DNA of 8,190 nucleotides from Pseudomonadota bacterium (GTDB taxonomy: Bacteria; SAR324; XYD2-FULL-50-16; JAHJRI01), in NCBI GenBank assembly GCA_022360105.1, contig JAKSDL010000020.1, forward strand, positions 1 through 8,190, read 5' to 3'. Numbering within the stretch: position 1 is the first letter of the stretch; each line of letters starts with the position of its first letter. Below are positions 5,365 through 8,190 of this stretch, one piece after another. The notes below the pieces were generated by a model, which saw nothing but the letters and a program-made list of their open reading frames with translations, searched no databases and was not told the origin of the DNA. The position numbers and the translations under genes are program-made.

Positions 5365-6713
5365 AGCTTTGTTTTGAGCATTTTTTCCTCACTCTCCCCC
5401 CAAGGACCGACCAGTACGAATGTTGTGAGATGCTGATCCAACAACTGTTTGAGCGTTGAATTAACGGAATCAATAGTAGCCTCGGTCAAAACTGGCAGTA
5501 TATCTCTATATTCAGCCCCTGACGGAGTCAGTCTCGGCATCAGCGAATCGTACAAAATTCCCTGGGCAGTATCATTGTTGCATTCCAAAGCCGCTTTATA
5601 CCTTGCTTTCGCTACTCTTAACTCCTGTTCCGTGACTCCTTTCTCAACCAAGTCATTTATAAGTTCAACCAAGGCATCCATCAACTCAGACAATCGGTTA
5701 ACGCCAACCACAGACTGGACAGACATGATTATTCCTGTATTGAAATAGGTTGAATCCAACGAAATATCGTATACCAGTCCCTTTTCCTCACGAATCATCC
5801 GCTGTAATCGACTGCTATTCCCACCGTCCAGTATCCTCTGAAGAAGTTCATACTGAATCCGCAAATTCCGTGTCAACTCATAAACAGGAAAAGACCATTG
5901 AATACTGAATTGATTGTCTTTATCGAATACCAGGGATAACTGATCCCCGATTTTTGGTTTGGCATGAATTTGCGGATAATTTTTAATTCTTTTAGATTTA
6001 CCCACTGAAAACTGACTATTAATGGAGTCTATAATCTGACCCAAATCGATGTCTCCTGCTATTCCAATAATCATATTGGAAGGAATATAAAACCTGTCAT
6101 GCCAGTTTATCAGATCTTGCTTTGAGACTTTCTTGACGGTTTCAACGGTCCCAATAATCGGCATTCCCATTGCGTGATTCGGCCAAAGGAGGTTCGATGT
6201 CAAACTGTCCAGATCGATCAAGTTATTCTCATCATTATAATCCCCCAGAATTTCTTCCAGAATAATGGATCGTTCCGTTTCCAGCTGTTCAAACAGCGGA
6301 AACTGGATAAATTGGCAGAATCTTTCAATCCCCTGCTTTAGGTAATCCAGGTGAATATCCAGCCAGAACTCTGTTTGGTCAAACGATGTAGCAGCATTAA
6401 ACTCACCGCCAAGCTCTTCCATTTTCACACTCATGGTGGCTGCATCACCCAGCGTTTCGTTTCCGCGAAAAAGCATATGCTCAAGGAAATGGGAGATGCC
6501 GCTGTTTTCCCTGGATTCATAAACTGATCCCACGAAAACAAAGCACCTTAAGCTAACAGTCTTAACACCTGGAAATGACACCAGGCTTAAGCCAAGTCCA
6601 TTTTCAAGAGTGATGAACCGGGATTGGTAGCGGGTATCCCTGTTTGAGGAGCCTTTTTTAAACATGGAAGCCATTTTAGCGGTGATAGAGTTTGATATTC
6701 TTGACTTAAACAT
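5331..6713 (-). CDS. M16 family zinc metallopeptidase (insulinase/processing-peptidase type)
   Basis: This is a single-unit M16 peptidase of about 460 residues, half the size of pitrilysin and the usual length for bacterial PqqL/MPP-like members that act as dimers or single clamshells. Numbering from the upstream GTG at 6722, the inverted zinc motif is HFLEH (H78, E81, H82) and the third ligand is probably Glu157 in ERSIILEEI. The C-terminal half carries SSRLQRMIREEKGLVYDIS (303-321), holding the Arg-Tyr pair typical of the family. No signal peptide is evident, although residues 1-30 are basic and precede the conserved domain (from about residue 33). I prefer the ATG at 6713 over GTG 6722 because GGTGA stands five bases before that ATG. 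The gene begins 35 bases (26 from the GTG) after the transaldolase stop on the same strand, so the two are probably co-transcribed. The substrate is unknown. Confidence 0.94.
   Translation of the reverse strand: MFKSRISNSITAKMASMFKKGSSNRDTRYQSRFITLENGLGLSLVSFPGVKTVSLRCFVFVGSVYESRENSGISHFLEHMLFRGNETLGDAATMSVKMEELGGEFNAATSFDQTEFWLDIHLDYLKQGIERFCQFIQFPLFEQLETERSIILEEILGDYNDENNLIDLDSLTSNLLWPNHAMGMPIIGTVETVKKVSKQDLINWHDRFYIPSNMIIGIAGDIDLGQIIDSINSQFSVGKSKRIKNYPQIHAKPKIGDQLSLVFDKDNQFSIQWSFPVYELTRNLRIQYELLQRILDGGNSSRLQRMIREEKGLVYDISLDSTYFNTGIIMSVQSVVGVNRLSELMDALVELINDLVEKGVTEQELRVAKARYKAALECNNDTAQGILYDSLMPRLTPSGAEYRDILPVLTEATIDSVNSTLKQLLDQHLTTFVLVGPWGESEEKMLKTKLQPWISGKNIS
5356..5386 (+). terminator. 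Intrinsic terminator overlapping the aroA stop codon
   Basis: CAAGGC (5356-5361) pairs with GCTTTG (5366-5371), with one G-U pair, around the loop TGAA. TTTT follows at 5372-5375, and a second T6 run lies at 5381-5386. The aroA stop codon TGA (5362-5364) is in the loop. The 6-bp stem is short, so strength is uncertain. On the opposite strand no T-run follows, so it should act only on aroA, not on the M16 gene it lies within. Confidence 0.42.
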
Positions 6714-6748
6714 AAAGATCACCGCGTTGAAGATATACCTTGATCAAT

Positions 6749-7702
6749 CTAAAAACCTCTTACATACTCTTCCAGCTTGACCAGATCCTTGCTGAAGTTT
6801 CTGATTCCTTCTGCCAGTTTTTCAGTCGCCATGGCATCTTCATTTAACATCCAGCGAAAAACCTTTTCATCCATTTCGATCCGGTCCATGTCTGCAGGAA
6901 AATCCATATCGGGGCTCAGTTTTCTTGACAGATCTTCCTGGCTTTCCATCAGTTCATCAAGGAAATTGGGACCTATCGTCAATCTGTCGCAACCTGCCAG
7001 AGCTTCGATTTCGCCGACATTTCTGAAGCTGGCTCCCATAACGATGGTATTATAGCCAAATTTTTTGTAGTACTGATAAATTCTTTTAACTGATAAAACA
7101 CCCGGGTCACTCTCAGCTGTATAGTCAGCACCTTCATTTTTCTTGAACCAGTCCAGTATTCTACCAACAAAAGGTGAAATCAAAAATGCTCCTGCTTCGG
7201 CACAGGCAACGGCCTGACCAAAGCCGAACAGCAGGGTCAGATTGCAGTTAATTCCCTCTTTTTCCAGAACTTCGGCGGCTTTAATTCCTTCCCATGTAGC
7301 AGCAATCTTGATTAGAACTCTGTTTCTGGGAATTCCTTCCTTTTCGTATAGGTCAATCAGTTTTCTGGATCTGTTAATCGTTTCCTCTGTATTAAATGAA
7401 AGTCGCGCATCTACCTCTGTGGAGACTCTGCCTGGAACGGAGTTTAAGATTTCCTTGCCAAAATTTACTGCCAATTTATCCAAAATGTTTTCCAGTTCCT
7501 GCGCCAATCCACCTCCCTGGTTCTTTCCAAATGTCACGGCTTCAGATACAAGATCCCGATATTGTTCCATTTGGGCAGCCTTGAAAAGCAGGGAAGGATT
7601 AGTCGTAGCATCTTCGGGTTTGTATTGCCTGATCGAATTGATGTCCCCGGTATCGGCTACTACGATCGTCATATTTTTTAGTTGGGAAAGCTTATCAGCC
7701 AT
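6749..7702 (-). CDS. tal: Transaldolase (class I, TalB type)
   Basis: This cytoplasmic enzyme of the non-oxidative pentose phosphate pathway moves a dihydroxyacetone unit between sedoheptulose-7-phosphate and glyceraldehyde-3-phosphate, giving erythrose-4-phosphate and fructose-6-phosphate. At 317 residues it has the same length as E. coli TalB, not the 210-220 residues of the short FSA-like type. Key sites are at the same numbers as in TalB: Asp17 (VVADTGD), the DATTNPSLL motif (31-39), Glu96 in STEVDAR, and the Schiff-base lysine Lys132 in [11 protein letters not shown] (129-139). NLTLLF and the later GASFRN block complete the barrel. The ATG at 7702 is set by a strong AGGAG site. The M16 peptidase gene follows closely on the same strand, an unusual partner for a sugar enzyme. 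Confidence 0.98.
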   Translation of the reverse strand: MADKLSQLKNMTIVVADTGDINSIRQYKPEDATTNPSLLFKAAQMEQYRDLVSEAVTFGKNQGGGLAQELENILDKLAVNFGKEILNSVPGRVSTEVDARLSFNTEETINRSRKLIDLYEKEGIPRNRVLIKIAATWEGIKAAEVLEKEGINCNLTLLFGFGQAVACAEAGAFLISPFVGRILDWFKKNEGADYTAESDPGVLSVKRIYQYYKKFGYNTIVMGASFRNVGEIEALAGCDRLTIGPNFLDELMESQEDLSRKLSPDMDFPADMDRIEMDEKVFRWMLNEDAMATEKLAEGIRNFSKDLVKLEEYVRGF

Positions 7703-7707
7703 GAAAT

Positions 7708-7712
7708 CTCCT
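7708..7712 (-). promoter_or_regulatory. Strong Shine-Dalgarno site of transaldolase
   Basis: AGGAG (inside AGAGGAG on the - strand) lies five bases before the tal ATG. It is the best ribosome-binding site in the window; lpxD, the TerB-like gene, the metallo-hydrolase and aroA have no comparable site. Confidence 0.7.
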
Positions 7713-7811
7713 CTTGTTGTCTAAAGTGTGAAGATAATGTGTTTGCAGGATATTGTTGCTTAAGTATTGTCTAATTTTAAGCCAGCAAGACTCATACAAA
7801 TCGTTCTTCTA

Positions 7812-7840
7812 TTGGAAACGGTTGTAAGGTCGGATCAAAT
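7812..7840 (+). promoter_or_regulatory. Weak promoter candidate for rsmE
   Basis: TTGGAA (7812-7817) and TCAAAT (7835-7840) are 17 bases apart, each with four of six consensus bases, 66 bases before the rsmE GTG. They lie in the 204-base divergent spacer between tal and rsmE. I found no convincing promoter for tal on the other strand and no strong hairpin in the spacer. Confidence 0.2.
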
Positions 7841-7906
7841 ATGCGAGGTTTTTATTTTCCTAGAATTAAGATTATTCCTTGAAATCAATTTCTGGCAAGG
7901 CTATCT

Positions 7907-8190
7907 GTGTCCTATTTCATATTCGAAGATGTAATCAATATAAATCAGCAGTTTACCTTGGCGGGAGAAGAGGCTCGACACCTGCTGAGTTCCCGTAGAA
8001 TTCAATTGGGTGAATTGATTGAGATTCAGGATAAAGACTTTCGCCGATTTCACGCTTCTGTTGAATCGGTTTCAAAAAGAGATCTGGAACTACTACCATT
8101 CAAAGAATTGGAAACAGTTCCCGAATCCCCATTGAAAATAAACCTTTTCCAGGCCTTGATTAAGGAAAAAAACCTTGAACTGATACTTCA
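7907..8190 (+). CDS. rsmE: 16S rRNA (uracil(1498)-N3)-methyltransferase RsmE, N-terminal part
   Basis: The frame runs open from GTG 7907 to the window edge, giving the first 94 residues of a protein normally near 240. The pattern SYFIFEDV (2-9), LAGEEARHLLSSRRIQLGELIEIQD (about 18-42, with the HL and GE/D-x-I elements) and FRRFHASV (46-53) is that of the PUA-like N-terminal domain of RsmE. The LFQALIKEKNLELIL segment (80-94) is the beginning of the SPOUT methyltransferase domain, where family members read like LxQALxKxxxMExIL. The enzyme methylates N3 of U1498 in 16S rRNA using S-adenosylmethionine. GTG is the only sensible start: an in-frame stop lies at 7880, there is no ATG near, and AAGG stands six bases upstream. 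The catalytic knot and product end are outside the window. Confidence 0.86.
   Translation, partial: MSYFIFEDVININQQFTLAGEEARHLLSSRRIQLGELIEIQDKDFRRFHASVESVSKRDLELLPFKELETVPESPLKINLFQALIKEKNLELIL

Noticed and set aside
5449..5748. 99-codon + strand ORF inside the M16 gene
   Set aside because: It is antisense to a clearly conserved peptidase coding region and shows no family motif.
7242..7724. 160-codon + strand ORF antisense to transaldolase
   Set aside because: Long antisense frame opposite a strongly conserved gene; it is a by-product of tal codon use with no recognisable protein.
7703..7906. Heat-shock-type promoter from CTTGAAA-like bases near 7878
   Set aside because: No matching -10 element at the right distance; a single short match is not enough.

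Overview
This is a chromosomal housekeeping segment from a Gram-negative bacterium. LpxD (lipid A synthesis) implies an outer membrane with lipopolysaccharide. The DNA is moderately AT-rich, and the six substantial proteins use codons evenly. I see no phage, transposon, plasmid or CRISPR genes. The phylum cannot be fixed from the sequence alone; a proteobacterial or deltaproteobacterial-like lineage is possible, but that is inference.

Layout: 2-142 is the 3' tail of an unidentified + strand gene. It converges on lpxD (- strand, 498-1571). The 355-base gap between them holds the most unusual DNA in the window: a palindromic hairpin, an inverted cluster of 7-base repeats (NNTCAGC on one arm, GYTGANN on the other) and a small hydrophobic ORF. 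A 301-base divergent intergenic region follows. Then come three + strand genes: a TerB-like protein (1873-2427), a two-part metallo-beta-lactamase-fold hydrolase (2530-3972) and aroA (4087-5364). The aroA 3' end overlaps tail-to-tail with an M16 zinc peptidase on the - strand (5331-6713). That peptidase lies just downstream of a - strand transaldolase (6749-7702), and the pair is probably an operon. A divergent spacer then leads to the start of rsmE (+ strand, cut by the window edge).

Functionally the genes are a mix rather than one pathway: lipid A acylation (LpxD), aromatic amino acid synthesis (AroA), the pentose phosphate pathway (transaldolase), rRNA methylation (RsmE), an M16 peptidase and two poorly characterised proteins. 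AroA uses phosphoenolpyruvate, and transaldolase handles erythrose-4-phosphate, the other precursor of the shikimate pathway. They are on opposite strands, however, so no co-regulation is implied.

I did not find a convincing new multi-gene system. The best leads are the heptad inverted repeat, a run of seven A's where one base decides the N-terminus of the TerB-like protein, the uncharacterised N-terminal half of the metallo-hydrolase, and an aroA terminator hairpin with the stop codon in its loop.
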